From Bisporella sp. PMI_857 (lineage: Eukaryota; Ascomycota; Leotiomycetes; Helotiales; Helotiaceae): 64,000 bases of DNA. Below the pieces are notes generated by a model that was not told the DNA's origin, searched no databases, and worked only from the letters and a program-made list of their open reading frames with translations. Location: the NCBI GenBank assembly GCA_021307315.1, contig JAJSPD010000019.1, forward strand, positions 434,001 through 498,000, read 5' to 3'. This document shows, piece by piece, positions 1 through 11,574 of the stretch. The position numbers and the translations under genes were made by a program. How positions within the stretch are numbered: the first letter of the stretch is position 1; the number at the start of each line of letters is the position of its first letter.

Positions 1-1148
1 CCAAGCTTGGGCTTGATTTGTTTGACATAAAATCTGGTGTATTCCGACTCATGGTCTCGACGATCTCACTAAAATGGACGGACTTAGCCAGAGGTGTAGG
101 TCTCGGCGGAGTTAATATTTCTTCTACTTTCAAAGACTCAGGGTTGTGCTTCGGTGACGCCATAGCTGGAGAAGTAGGGCGATTATCAATAGATGCAAGT
201 GGCGAGTATACTTTTTCCAGCTGCATAACTTCGCAGACTGTGTCAGAAGATGTCTCTTCTTTTCTCGCCCTTGCTTCTCGTATCGGCGTCGGTACATCTT
301 GCTCAAATATCTTCTGCTCCAGTTTATGGAGGTCATCATTTGTTAGTGAATGGGGATCGGAGAGTATCGGTAGATCGTAGACTGGGTCGTCTTCATCAGG
401 GTAAGCGCACGGCTCCCAGTTGCGGGACAAGGGTGAGAGTGGAGGTGTAACAGGCTCCAAGGTATTCATCTATTATCATTAGGACATCAGATCTACCGAA
501 ATGATGCTCACTTACATTTTTGTAAGGACATAGATTATCCCACATCTGCCGTTCGTCTTCTTTACTCCAATTACTCTTCATAATTTTTTGGAGCAACGCA
601 ATGGGCTCTTGAGTGACTGCAAGCTTCTCTTTGTTGATCTTATTCATGAAATCTCTTACTGTATTCCGTATCCCCGCGAGCATTGCAGCATCTTCGTCCA
701 TTCCATCGTCCACTATCTCCATCGGAAGTTTGACCTCCTGTAACTTAATTTCGAAATCATCACGTCGAGCAAAGTTGATGAGATCTGTTTCATGAACGGT
801 TCTTAGCAGCGGAAGTTCCAGATGCTTGGGTCTTGTTTCTGCGCCATAGAGCAAGTGACCAAACCTAGAGTTGATAGTCGCTATGTCTTCTGGATGAGAA
901 GCCCACGCTAGTAGCATTGCGGCGTTCTTAGATACAGCAAGTCGCTCTTGCTCATCAACATGAAAGTCACCGAGTATGAGCTGGGGAAGATGTTCATCTG
1001 ACAGGTGAACCCAGAATTCTGCCGGGACAGAATCAAACGGCAGAGGGTCGGCACAATGATTGTATGATAGCCCATTCATGCGTGCATATTCGATGGCGGA
1101 TGGCTCGTCATCCACTTCTGCATCAGGCTGTGGGGAACTACCGGCCAT
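1..1148 (-). CDS. Unknown protein, C-terminus cut by window start
   Basis: I do not recognise this protein. I start it at the ATG at 1148 (MAGSSPQPDAEVDDEPSAIE), which has a good CGCCATGG context; the frame is open upstream to 1379, so a longer or spliced N-terminus is possible. Exon 516-1148 is acidic and helix-rich, with no membrane segment. A GTAAGT donor at 515 and an ATAATAG acceptor at 470 define a 46-nt intron. The next exon (469 to the window edge) continues in phase with a Pro/Ser/Thr-rich, probably disordered stretch containing PVTPPLSPLSRNWEPC, and it is still open at base 1. The join is supported by phase and by the composition shift expected of a structured N-terminus with a disordered tail. 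The partner and function are unknown. Confidence 0.55.
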
Positions 1149-1379
1149 GGCGAATGATGGTAGTAAGATGAGGTCATAAACACCGCACTCTAAAATATAC
1201 TGAAGAAATATTACAATAATTTTGATATTCCCAAGTATTGTCCACTTGTCATTGAAGTTCTTGAGAGGGAGCTTGTCGTGGTCAGTGCCAAGACTCTGGT
1301 TGTCCCTGCTGCAAGAGGAAGTTGCATATTCCATCATAGTAGGAAACCATATCTTAAATCTTTGATACCATTCTTTCAA

Positions 1380-2197
1380 TTATATGATGAACTCAAATTC
1401 TCAATGAAAGCCAGGTCATAAAATGTCAACATATCCTGCAATTAGATAGGTCACATTACCACCCACCTTTCTCTGAGTACAGTTTTAGCCCTTTGTGTAT
1501 ATAAACGAGCAGTTCTTACCGTCATTATCTAAGGAAGCCTTGGTAAGCTCCAGTGACAGAGGAAAGGGAGGTCATAGCCAGCAGAACTCCCTATTAAGGT
1601 AATAATAAAAAAAGTGTACAAAAACGAATTACTCTATTCCATATCATACCAAACAGACTAGAAGCGTTTCGCCTTCATTCTATGCAAAGCAGCAGCAAAT
1701 CGATTAGAAGAAAAGTCTGCACCACAAACAGAAAGAAACACCCTTTAAATCTGATGTAGAAAGTCGGTGTTTGTTTTTTTGGAAGCGAGACTATTAGTAG
1801 CCAATTCAAAAAAAAAATTTAAAAAAAAAAAAAATTAAAAGCATGGTGTAAAATTTGTAATTAACTACAAAAGCAAACACCTCCAGCGTTATTTCCGATA
1901 AGGGGGTCTAACAAATAAGCGGAAATAACTATTTTATAAGAGTGACTTAAAACCAATATCTGGAAAATAACGAGTTGCTAAAGCTGCGACTTGAAATTCG
2001 ACGTCAAGCCTCAGAAGGCTTGACTGCCAAGCTGCAGGGTTCAAACTAATCTTCTTGATTTACTGTCTATAGAGTGACCCCTTCTACATATCAACTAACA
2101 CGCCCTAATTTCTCACTGATATTCCTCTTTTATACAAGAGTCAGGCGTCTGGCGTTACGAAACAGACATAGTTTCATAAGAAACACAAAAACCGGCT
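1380..2197. other. Intergenic, AT-rich
   Basis: No gene seen. It holds A/T homopolymers around 1805-1840 and two short inverted repeats: a perfect 10-bp pair at 1888-1897 and 1920-1929, and TCAAGCC/GGCTTGA near 2007-2026. Confidence 0.5.
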
Positions 2198-3432
2198 ATG
2201 GCAACTCACTCCCAGCCCCATTTACAGCGGTTCACCCCCGATCAAGTTCAAAATGATAAATCCACTTTCCGCGGCTATTCCCAGCTCCCAAAGGAGCTTC
2301 GCCAGGATATATGGTATGATGTGATGCAACGTCCACGCATCATTCACTTGTGCCTCAAGGACCCTACCTTTGTTGCAGCACCGACACCAACTACTGATGC
2401 AGCAGAAATGAGCCGGCTTGCCAGTAATGACGAGCATTTCTGGGTTGTTGCTGATAGATACCAAACCCTGAGCAAATTATTTCGAGTCAACAGCGACGCA
2501 AGAGAAGCAGCTTTATCATTTTATCGAGCCCGTTTCCCTGCTGGCTTAGGACCCAAAGCGTTTTGAAGCCTGGGATACTCGTTTTTAATCCGGAGCATGA
2601 CTTCCTTCGGGTGACCTCGAAATGGTCGGTGAAGAATGCACTATTAGACTTCCTGTATCTCTTGAAGACGACTTACGATCCCCATCACATCGGCATCCGC
2701 AATCTGGCGGTCTCGAGCAACCACCTACGAGCACACGATCTGGAGCTCACAGAACTTTCAGATCTAGATCTCGACGGAGGCCCTAAAAAAGCTTTTACAA
2801 ATGTCCTTGAGAATCTCTATAAGGTCTTCTTCTCGACAATTTCGGCTGGCCGCCAGACCCTGGGCTTTCACAACGGAGTGGCAACTTCTGAGATTGTCTA
2901 TAACCGCTCTTTCCCAATCTAAGCCAAAGTACCAACTTTTGATCGTTTACCCCACGGTCCGCGTAATAGTGGTGAAGACTTGAAACAAGTATTCATCGGG
3001 ATGACTGACCGTCGAAACGTGATCCGCCGGTGGTACCAAATACTCTATAAATGGTGTGTTTCCTTACCCGATATAGAGTATAAGTGGCACATAGCTTTTG
3101 AGCCACGCGAGAAGGAGCGAATTATTAATGTCGAGGCCGCAAGAAAATTCATACAGAAAGAAGACAATACATGGGATGGGACTGAGAACCCTGAGCAACC
3201 TAGGCTTCCGAATTTACGGGAGTCAGGCTACAAGTTCCCGGTAGGTGCGCAATCCGAGAGGCATTAGAACTAAGACCTGGAGAGAGTTGTGAAGCCTGCG
3301 TTTGGGTTTCGGCTGTTTCCGATTGATGTGCTGGGTCCTTTAGAGGAGGAAGGAATTCCGAATGAAGTACTGTGGGACTTTTCGAAGAATTGGCTAGAAC
3401 TTGGAGTAGCAAACTTGTCTGAGAGGGCTTAG
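2198..3432 (+). pseudogene. 2EXR-domain protein pseudogene
   Basis: The conceptual protein begins MATHSQPHLQRFTPDQVQND and enters a 2EXR-type domain (FRGYSQLPKELRQDIWYDVM), a family of unknown function greatly expanded in filamentous ascomycetes. The frame breaks near 2560 by one base: after KAF the homologous text resumes one frame over with LKPGILVFNPEHDFLRV. In that second frame, translation passes TAA (2920-2922), TAG (3265-3267) and TAA (3271-3273), yet stays family-like to KPAFGFRLFPIDVLGPLEEE and ends at 3432. All three stops are explained by CAA or CAG changing to TAA or TAG, that is C-to-T at CpA, the RIP-preferred context. An intact original would have been about 410 residues. Introns are a less likely explanation because no good splice sites surround the stops. 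Confidence 0.75.
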
Positions 3433-3662
3433 ACCGGTTGATGCAATTGAAGGAGTAAGGAGATGATGGTGAGTAGTGGTAGCGCTATTAGAGACCGGCT
3501 CCGGGTTAGTCTGTCTGTTGTAACGGGGAAGAGTTGTCTTGAGACATAGTAAAAAGTATATGTTCATGATTTGATACTAAAAGTGACATATTTGAGAATG
3601 ATTGTGAAGCCAAAGTGAGATAGTTCAACTATACAGCCCTATAACTGGTGTATTTATTCCAA

Positions 3663-3900
3663 CTACTCCTGCATAGAATGGAGCTTTAACCGCAAGTAGA
3701 TATGTATTAGAACACTAAATTTGAGTACCAAAGCCATCTTTGTGACACCATACTCACCAATAAAGAAGCGTACTAGAAAAAGGCCAGTGTAGTTATGTAC
3801 TGCAGCTGCTATCGCGGCAACAACTGCCCAAACCATTATGCAGACGCTCATGTATATCGATGGCCATACCTTAGGTGATGGAAGCAACTCAAAGTTATCA
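3663..3900 (-). pseudogene. MFS transporter fragment
   Basis: One short reading frame (LPSPKVWPSIYMSVCIMVWA, then HNYTGLFLVRFFIG) matches the TM2-TM3 region of the Dal5/allantoate-permease type of fungal MFS carriers. It ends in a GTGAGT that would have been an intron donor; neither the preceding nor the following exons are recognisable. It therefore appears to be a leftover of a roughly 500-residue, 12-TM anion/cation symporter gene. It lies between the 2EXR pseudogene and the HET-ankyrin gene, in a stretch where nothing else is intact. Confidence 0.5.
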
Positions 3901-4030
3901 AGGTTTCTAGGACATGCTAGATATACCTAGCAACAACATTCTTCTATATGTAAACATCTGCTACCATAGCATCCTCTCTATTAAAGTTATAATATATATT
4001 TTAAGAATATAAAGGCTTTGTAAATATAAA

Positions 4031-6439
4031 TTATTGTTTCTCAGCTTGTTTATCTAGCAACAGCTTTACTACAGCCTGGTGCCCATTCTCAGCAGCATAC
4101 GACATCGGCGTCTTATTAAACCTATCTTTGGTCTTTAGCTCGGCGCCCTTGTCCAGCAGTAGCTTTGCTACAGCCTCGTGCCCATTTTCAGCTGTATAAA
4201 AGAGCGGTGTTTTATTAAACATATCCTTGGCCTCTAGCTTGGCTCCTTTGTCCAGTAGCAGCTTCACTACAGCCTGGTGCCCATTCCCAGCAGCATACAA
4301 CAGCGGTGTTCCATTAAATATATCTTCGATCTCTAACTCGGCGCCCTTGTTTAGCAGCAGCCTTACTACAGCCTCGTGCCCATTCCTAGCAGCAAACAAC
4401 AGCGGTTTCCGGCCGGTTTTATCTTCCGTCTCTAGCTTGGCACCATTGTCCAGCAGCAGCATTACTACAGCCTCGTGCCCATTCCTAGCAGCGAACGATA
4501 GTGGCGTCCAGCCAGACTTATCCTTAGTCTCAAGCTGGCGGCGTCTAACCTGGTTATTAATTTTTTTCGACTCAACCTTGTTGCCTTTTGTGGGCAGTAA
4601 CCATTGCCACGCAGCCTGCAACACCGATTTTTGATGGCTGATTTCTTTTTCATTCTCATCAAGTACGGCAGTCTTGGCAAGCAGGAGCCGCACTATGGCT
4701 TCATGGCCAGTCGCTGCCGCCCAGGAGAGTGGCTTCCGCAAATCATCCGCTACATTTGAATCAGCACTGTTTCCATCTAGAAGATGCTCGACAACTGTTG
4801 TAAGCCCTCGCAGCACTGCGTACAACAGAAGCCTCTTTTTACTAATCGCTTTTCCTAATATAGCCATATGCTCAAGCCATATTCCTTTAAGTGTACTGGA
4901 GTAGCTTATTTCCATGACTTCTGTAAGGCATCTTCTCTCATGAAGTAAAAGAATCCGCTTCTTAATCGCAACCTCTACGTGCTGCTTATCACCTAGCACT
5001 TTGACAATTCGATCTTGACCATTTTGCTCTTTTCCGGGGACAATATAATCCTGGACATTTGGTAAGTCTGATACTATGCTGGTAGATATATCTGCTGAGA
5101 GAGATCCTCCGTATTTCTTCAACAATATTTGGAAAAAGTTTCCATCTTTGCACACAACCAACAGTCGACCAAGGATTCCATCAGGAATGGCTGCTATATT
5201 CATAATCATAAGCCCGTCAGAGAGTTCGCAATTAGAGTCGAAATTGGAGATGCGTGAGGTGACTTCCTGTCCATCTACTCCTGTTAGTTTGACGACACAT
5301 TTTTCGATATCTTCCCATTTTCTGTTGCGCGTTGGATGCCATTGCCGGATAAATAAACTTTTGAAAGGATGCTGTAATAGACTAATATCTTCTAGGTCGA
5401 TAAGTGGAAGCTTTGCGCTTTGCTCCCTTACAAAATCTTCACTTGTTTGGAAGATATCTCTTAAGGGAAGTGCGAGTCGCATTCTCTCTCTTCCTATTTC
5501 TGTACAGTGAAGGATGGCAAGCCCTCGGCCTTGTTGCCCATTGTTGATAAAGCGAAGCGACATATGAATTCCTCTGCTACTTGGTGTTGAAGGACTGCTT
5601 GTGGAATAAGCATGACCGACTGGGATGATATTACCAGAGTCAGCAAACGCAGCTGGTGAATTTGCAAGAATCCCCCCATGATCCTCTGTCGATGTCCAGG
5701 CAAAGAGGCTGTGATCATCGGAGACCCTCATAATCTCCTCCTGAAGTCTAATGAATGCCCTTTCTCCTTCTCCATATAGCATTGGCATGTATATGCCAAA
5801 TAAGCCCATCAGGCAGTAGGCAAGATCCTCTGTCCTTGTTGTCTCCCTTTTTGAAGCCCATGACATTCTTTGAGCGACACTGGCGTTTCTTAAATCATCT
5901 CCTAATAAGAAACTGCCCGGAATTCCGGTAATCTCAGATATATCCCGTTGTAGATCTGACTTAGTCCCAATCTCTTGCCATTGCTTGTCGAGAAACATTA
6001 CTGATAGTGGCGCAATAAGCTCTTGAAGGGTCCATCCCCTAGTAAACCATTTACTTTTCCGGAACTCGGGGCTTGTGATACCAGTCACTTGATTGCCAGA
6101 ATTTTGTGAGACATCTGTAAGATATGCATAGCATTCTTCGGCTTCTTGGTACCAACGATACATAGAGTTAAGTGCTTCGGAAAGTTCTGCACTACTTGTC
6201 TTATCAATACAGCAAGTGTCAATCCAAATATAGTCAAATCTGTTTGCCGCGGCCACCGAGCAAGCTTTGGAGACTTTTTCGTAACCCAGTAGATCCACCA
6301 CTCCATTCTTCTTGATATCCTTGATATCCTGTAGTGTAACTTCCTCCTTCTCCCACGTGTGTGAAAGAATTGCGTAGTGTGGTACGTCTTTGCTGCTAAA
6401 CTCTTGAAGCTCGAGCCTTTGTGTATGAAGGAGACGCAT
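4031..6439 (-). CDS. HET-domain protein with ankyrin repeats
   Basis: Single-exon, 802 residues. The HET domain occupies roughly residues 20-250: it opens with HYAILSHTWEKEEVTLQDI and includes FDYIWIDTCCIDKTSSAELS, the WFTRGWTLQELIAP block and the YCLMGLFGIYMPMLYGEGE motif. A linker of about 300 residues without recognisable NACHT or NB-ARC motifs follows. The C-terminus (about 560-802) is an ankyrin solenoid; its last five or six units are 33 residues each, of the form (T/K)PL.(Y/F)AA.NGH.AVV.LLLD.GA.LE. HET proteins with repeat domains control heterokaryon incompatibility and act as fungal NLR-like triggers of cell death; the HET part is the likely effector and the ankyrins the sensor (family knowledge). 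The gene ends abruptly after the last repeat (KLLLDKQAEKQ). It appears intact, and no intron is needed. Confidence 0.85.
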   Translation of the reverse strand: MRLLHTQRLELQEFSSKDVPHYAILSHTWEKEEVTLQDIKDIKKNGVVDLLGYEKVSKACSVAAANRFDYIWIDTCCIDKTSSAELSEALNSMYRWYQEAEECYAYLTDVSQNSGNQVTGITSPEFRKSKWFTRGWTLQELIAPLSVMFLDKQWQEIGTKSDLQRDISEITGIPGSFLLGDDLRNASVAQRMSWASKRETTRTEDLAYCLMGLFGIYMPMLYGEGERAFIRLQEEIMRVSDDHSLFAWTSTEDHGGILANSPAAFADSGNIIPVGHAYSTSSPSTPSSRGIHMSLRFINNGQQGRGLAILHCTEIGRERMRLALPLRDIFQTSEDFVREQSAKLPLIDLEDISLLQHPFKSLFIRQWHPTRNRKWEDIEKCVVKLTGVDGQEVTSRISNFDSNCELSDGLMIMNIAAIPDGILGRLLVVCKDGNFFQILLKKYGGSLSADISTSIVSDLPNVQDYIVPGKEQNGQDRIVKVLGDKQHVEVAIKKRILLLHERRCLTEVMEISYSSTLKGIWLEHMAILGKAISKKRLLLYAVLRGLTTVVEHLLDGNSADSNVADDLRKPLSWAAATGHEAIVRLLLAKTAVLDENEKEISHQKSVLQAAWQWLLPTKGNKVESKKINNQVRRRQLETKDKSGWTPLSFAARNGHEAVVMLLLDNGAKLETEDKTGRKPLLFAARNGHEAVVRLLLNKGAELEIEDIFNGTPLLYAAGNGHQAVVKLLLDKGAKLEAKDMFNKTPLFYTAENGHEAVAKLLLDKGAELKTKDRFNKTPMSYAAENGHQAVVKLLLDKQAEKQ
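4050..4560 (-). repeat. 99-bp tandem repeat coding ankyrin units
   Basis: The phrase encoding NGH(E/Q)AV recurs at 99-bp spacing (near 4066, 4165, 4264, 4363 and 4462). Nucleotide similarity between units is high, which suggests recent unit duplication or gene conversion rather than ancient ankyrin repeats. Confidence 0.8.
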
Positions 6440-7659
6440 GGTTACACCACAAAAAGCTGAAAGGCGAAGTAAGACTGTCTGATTTGTCGCAAAAAGAGCT
6501 CTGGCAGATAAAGCGGGATAATAATGCTAATTGGCATATCAGATATTTGAGGTCGTAATGGCACAGCCTCGCGATGCGTCTAGCAACTAATTCGGAAGGC
6601 AGCTGCCATCACAAAACGCCACATGTCAACGCGAAAAGAATATTCTGGCCCCATTGTACTTTTTGTCCAGGAATGCTTGTCCAGCAGCGTACAACGTATT
6701 CCCGTACTTATAGCGCAACGTTGTCGCAGTATCTTCACACATGTAAATCATGTGATGCGGCCGCTCGAAGCTTTATTGATTGTGCATTCCAAATGTGACA
6801 CACAGGCACACACAACAAAGAATCTAGAGTCCAAACTACTAACACGACTCTTCTATACCCTCTCCCCTTCGCTGACCTCTGGCTTGGCGCCAGCCGTTCC
6901 GAAGAACCCCCCCCCAAAACTTTCAAGGACATCCTTACTACAGCCTCAACAGAAGCCGAACACCGCACATTAGAGGCTCAAGGCTTCTTCCAGGAAATCT
7001 CATAATCCGTTGACCATGAAATCAAGGTAGTGAAGCAGAAGAAGCTATTGTAATTTCTCAGGAATGCCTTTTCTCGGTTTTGTAAAAACATTTTCATTGT
7101 GGCGCAAGCCTATCTTCACAGCTACATATGCGGCTTTAGGCCACTTCTAAGGCTGTACTCAAAAGGTTTTTTTTTGGGGGGGGTTAGGAATAACATCCAC
7201 AACTTTGACTAACAGACTAGAAAGTGCACCAAACTTACCCTCTAGTAAAGCTTCCCTTCGTACAGAACTAATCTATGCCAGCGCTGCAAAAACAGCTGCT
7301 ACCTTTTAACAACTCTTCAAAAGTCTCTAAAAGCCCTCTCCAAAACAAAACATCCAAAAAGATAGCTAACCCTTTGTCCGTTTACACTCTTTCTCCTTTT
7401 TCGCCGACTCTCGAGCTACGAAATTCTCGATCTCACCACAAGCTAGTTTGCTTTACTGTTCTATTCGAGAAGAGGCATGCTTTACGGTGTACTGGATATT
7501 GCGGCTGCCTGCCACATTGACCAGTACATCTTGTCCTCGGTCCTGAAGCGGAAGACCGTTCCTCTGTAAAGAACATGCTAAAAAGCGTAAACTAAACAAA
7601 AAGCGCTAAGATAACACAGAAGTCGAAAAGCAGAGCTTTCGGTCCGTTCTTCTTCGAAG
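6440..7659. other. Spacer, possibly part of a decayed gene
   Basis: There is no open gene. A GC run (7 C at about 6907) and a T9G8 run near 7165-7185 sit here. On the + strand, broken protein-like pieces occur (for example a stretch reading AYLHSYICGFRPLLRLYSKG near 7105, and ELRNSRSHHKLVCFTVLFEK near 7410), each ended by a stop or shift. They may be the 5' half of the remnant at 7660-8490. Confidence 0.3.
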
Positions 7660-8490
7660 AGATAGTCAGTGTTTACTTTGCCGGTTTCCTTCTATATCTG
7701 AGTCGGCGCAAAAATGGGCACAACAACCGGGAGATGTCGCCATTTGCCATATTGAGGCATGAAATCTCGACCATTCGATATCCCATCTAAACTTGTTTGA
7801 AATTGCCATCGCAAATGCAGAAGTCCAACGGATCATTCCACCCCACAATAATTCATCATGAGATGACAAAGAAGTTAATGCTCAGAGCGAATGGGGCAAA
7901 ACTTTTGTGTTCTGCAAATTCTACGGTGATGTCGACGCAACAGAAGCTTGAGGAATCAGCGATCGAGGCGCAGCCTGGAAGGAACTAGGCAAAGAGCTTG
8001 AGGCCTACATCAAGGAAGAAGGAACGATTGTTGCATGGTTCGATTGGTCATCACAAAACATCGACTGGCGATGAGTATATGTATGGCTTGCGTCTGTTGG
8101 CTTTGAACGCTTACTCCACCTGCGTCACCAGTGACGCACTGTCCTCTCCTTTGGTGGCAAAAGATAAAGGCGGCTCTGGAGCTGAAAGAGGTGAGTCTAA
8201 CTCAGGGAAATCTATTCGAGATTCTGTATCCTGAAGAGAGCAAGCTACTTCCGTAAGCGCATTACTAACCCTGACGTCCAGATGTCGAGAAAGATCCTTC
8301 GGTGTTGTTCAACAACTTGGAAGGCGCTCCCCTTTCGGGAAAGACTGAGAATTTTCTCAGTTGTTGATGCCTAACTCAGTAGTGGCAACGAAGTTGGCGA
8401 GGAGGAAGAGAAGGAGCTTGATGAAGACGAATATATGATGAATGGCATTAAATATGAAATGATTCAAATGAGCAGTAACGAAGATGTTAT
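7660..8490 (+). pseudogene. Unrecognised degenerate gene remnant
   Basis: Several consecutive protein-like strings follow each other on the + strand across stops and frame changes: FEIAIANAEVQRIIPPHNNS at about 7796, GKTFVFCKFYGDVDATEA at about 7893, WKELGKELEAYIKEEGTIVA and WFDWSSQNIDWR at about 7975-8070, then an acidic stretch EEEEKELDEDEYMMNGIKYE near 8410. Codon texture and order look like one former coding region of several hundred residues. I cannot assign a family. Several stops are TAG/TAA/TGA that could derive from CAG/CAA/CGA, but indels are also present. Confidence 0.3.
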
Positions 8491-9801
<1,311 letters not shown>

Positions 9802-10467
9802 AGCTAGAAGAACTAGAATTAATAAGTTAGACCCGAGTGTCTGATGTCCCAATCGAAGCTCTTCAATTGCCAGACGGACGTCGGTTGTCTTGATGTGCAA
9901 ATCCGTAGGTTGAAAGTTTCGTTGCTAATGAGCAACTCGTTCAACTCGACATCACATCATTAATTAACATGAGTATTAGTGAAAGTCAGTAAAGGTGGTG
10001 TGTTAGAATCCGAAGCCAGTATTTTGCCGCAAGAAGTTGCATGGAAGGAGGTCAAGTGGCTACATGACTTCACTGAGACGCGTCGATTGCGACGCGTTAT
10101 TGACGGCGCCGTGAACTCGATAAAGAATTCTTGCATCGTTTTATTACATGGGTTTCTATTTACCCTACTTTATTTTATTGTCATCTTTCGTTCTCTCGAC
10201 TCCATAGGCAGAGGATAGTCGTGATGCTGCGTGGCTAGAGCCTGAGTTATGAGACCGTAAGACGCTTCTTATCAGGTTGTACTGCGGCTCTGGCATGGCA
10301 GCAGCCGTCGCTTTTGCGGTCTGGTAGGCGAAGATCGACTTTGTTGCTATTCGATTCAAATGGAACTAATCTTCTCCATAATCACAGTGTCTTGGTCAGT
10401 ACCAGAAACGCTTACATTGATCAGGTGTATTGAGGGTTGCTCCTTTGCTGGATAAAGTGGAACTCGC
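9802..10467. other. Spacer between dpm1 and transposon
   Basis: No convincing gene. A perfect 8-bp hairpin ACGCGTCG-ATTG-CGACGCGT lies near 10078-10097. The stretch ends at the TA target site (10468-10469) of the transposon. Confidence 0.45.
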
Positions 10468-10469
10468 TA

Positions 10470-10513
10470 AAGTCGTATTCCAGTTCTCTAGGTTTTTGGC
10501 CATTTTAGCCGAA
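10470..10513 (+). repeat. Left terminal inverted repeat
   Basis: It begins AAGTCGTATTCCAGTTCTCT and pairs with the reverse complement of 14535-14578. TA precedes it. Confidence 0.9.
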
Positions 10514-10616
10514 TTTTAGTAAAACATCAAACTTTGGTGAACGACTCACTTAAAATAAATGTACAATATCAATAACGTCGCAATTGCTTTCAATTCTCGT
10601 GATTTTTGTAAATATC

Positions 10617-10676
10617 TCGATTCTTTCGATTCTCTCGATCCTTTCGATTCTTTCGATCTTTTCGATTCTTTCGATA
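10617..10676 (+). repeat. 9-bp minisatellite TCGATTCTT
   Basis: Six full copies plus a partial copy of TCGAT(T/C)(C/T)T(T/C) occur in tandem, just inside the left TIR. In the local open frame (10559-10945) it would encode Ser/Phe/Asp repeats. Confidence 0.8.
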
Positions 10677-11318
10677 TGCCTATTCCACGCTTTCGTCGTC
10701 AGCTGGTTCCTACTAAAAAGATGCTGGAAAGTTTTATTCCTATTAGCGCTGGCGCTAGCAGGAATATAAGGAGAAAGCAGCCTAAACAGCCGTATAATAA
10801 AAAAAGGGACGAAACTGTAGTTATAGCTAAACTTACAGCTAAAAAGCTAAAGATTACTGTAGGCAAAGCTGCTGCAATAGCGCTGAGTGTAAAATTTGAT
10901 TTAGTTGCAACACTACTACCAATATTACTTATTTCGTCAGTATAGCGCTCGATTCTATTTTTTTCGAATTTTTTATTTGTATTCGAAAAGCTTGTCGACG
11001 ACTTTACTGTAATCGAAAATAACGAAGCAGAAAAGTCTTAGTTACAACAAGAAAAAAGTCTGCTAAAACGCTGTCGTTTATTTGTATTATCCACTTTAAA
11101 TTAACGCTAAATAACGACTCGATTTTTAGTAAAACGCGCTTAATCGACTTTTTTGTAAATAATCATATTAAGTAGTATACGTAAATAAAGCTCAAAAACG
11201 AAAAGCTAAGTAAATTACTTTACGACAAAAAAAATCGACTTGTAAAAACAGTTAAAAAAAGCAGTTTTTTAACTGCTAAATTTGGCTTTTATAAAAGCGA
11301 ATCTGAAAAGAAAATTAG

Positions 11319-11574
11319 TGTAACAACTCAAGCCGAACAGGGATCTCGATCCGTAGATCTAGGTAGAAGGACTCAAAGGTGTGAACAACTATCAATTGTT
11401 ATAACTAAGAGAACAAGCTACAGGCAGAAGAAGGGAAGGAGAGCAGTGCTTTATATACAGGAGGCTGGCCAGGGGCCAGTGTAAGCGAGCCCTGTAGCAT
11501 TGGTCGCCAAGCTCTGGGATGCCAAGCCCTGTGGCAGCAGGGGCCAAGCTCGAGATAGGGCCAGGGCCGTGACA
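11319..11574. mobile_element. Solo LTR with 5-bp target duplication
   Basis: A 256-bp block of normal GC content interrupts the AT-rich transposon. It begins TGTAACAACTCAAGCC, ends GGGCCGTGACA, and is flanked by the direct repeat ATTAG (11314-11318 and 11575-11579). TG..CA ends and a 5-bp duplication are the hallmarks of an LTR-retrotransposon; no internal gag/pol is left, so LTR-LTR recombination has removed the body. A TATA-like TTTATATA lies near 11450. The orientation cannot be settled from the block alone. Confidence 0.85.

Noticed and set aside
130..339. Minus-strand 69-codon frame
   Set aside because: It lies in another frame of the spliced C-terminal exon of the first gene, whose phase-correct reading is better.
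6623..6973. Plus-strand 116-codon frame upstream of the HET-ankyrin gene
   Set aside because: No family features and low-complexity Pro/Lys end; composition does not look coding.
9979..10218. Plus-strand 79-codon frame with a hydrophobic tail
   Set aside because: No family, no promoter context, ends next to a transposon; likely chance.
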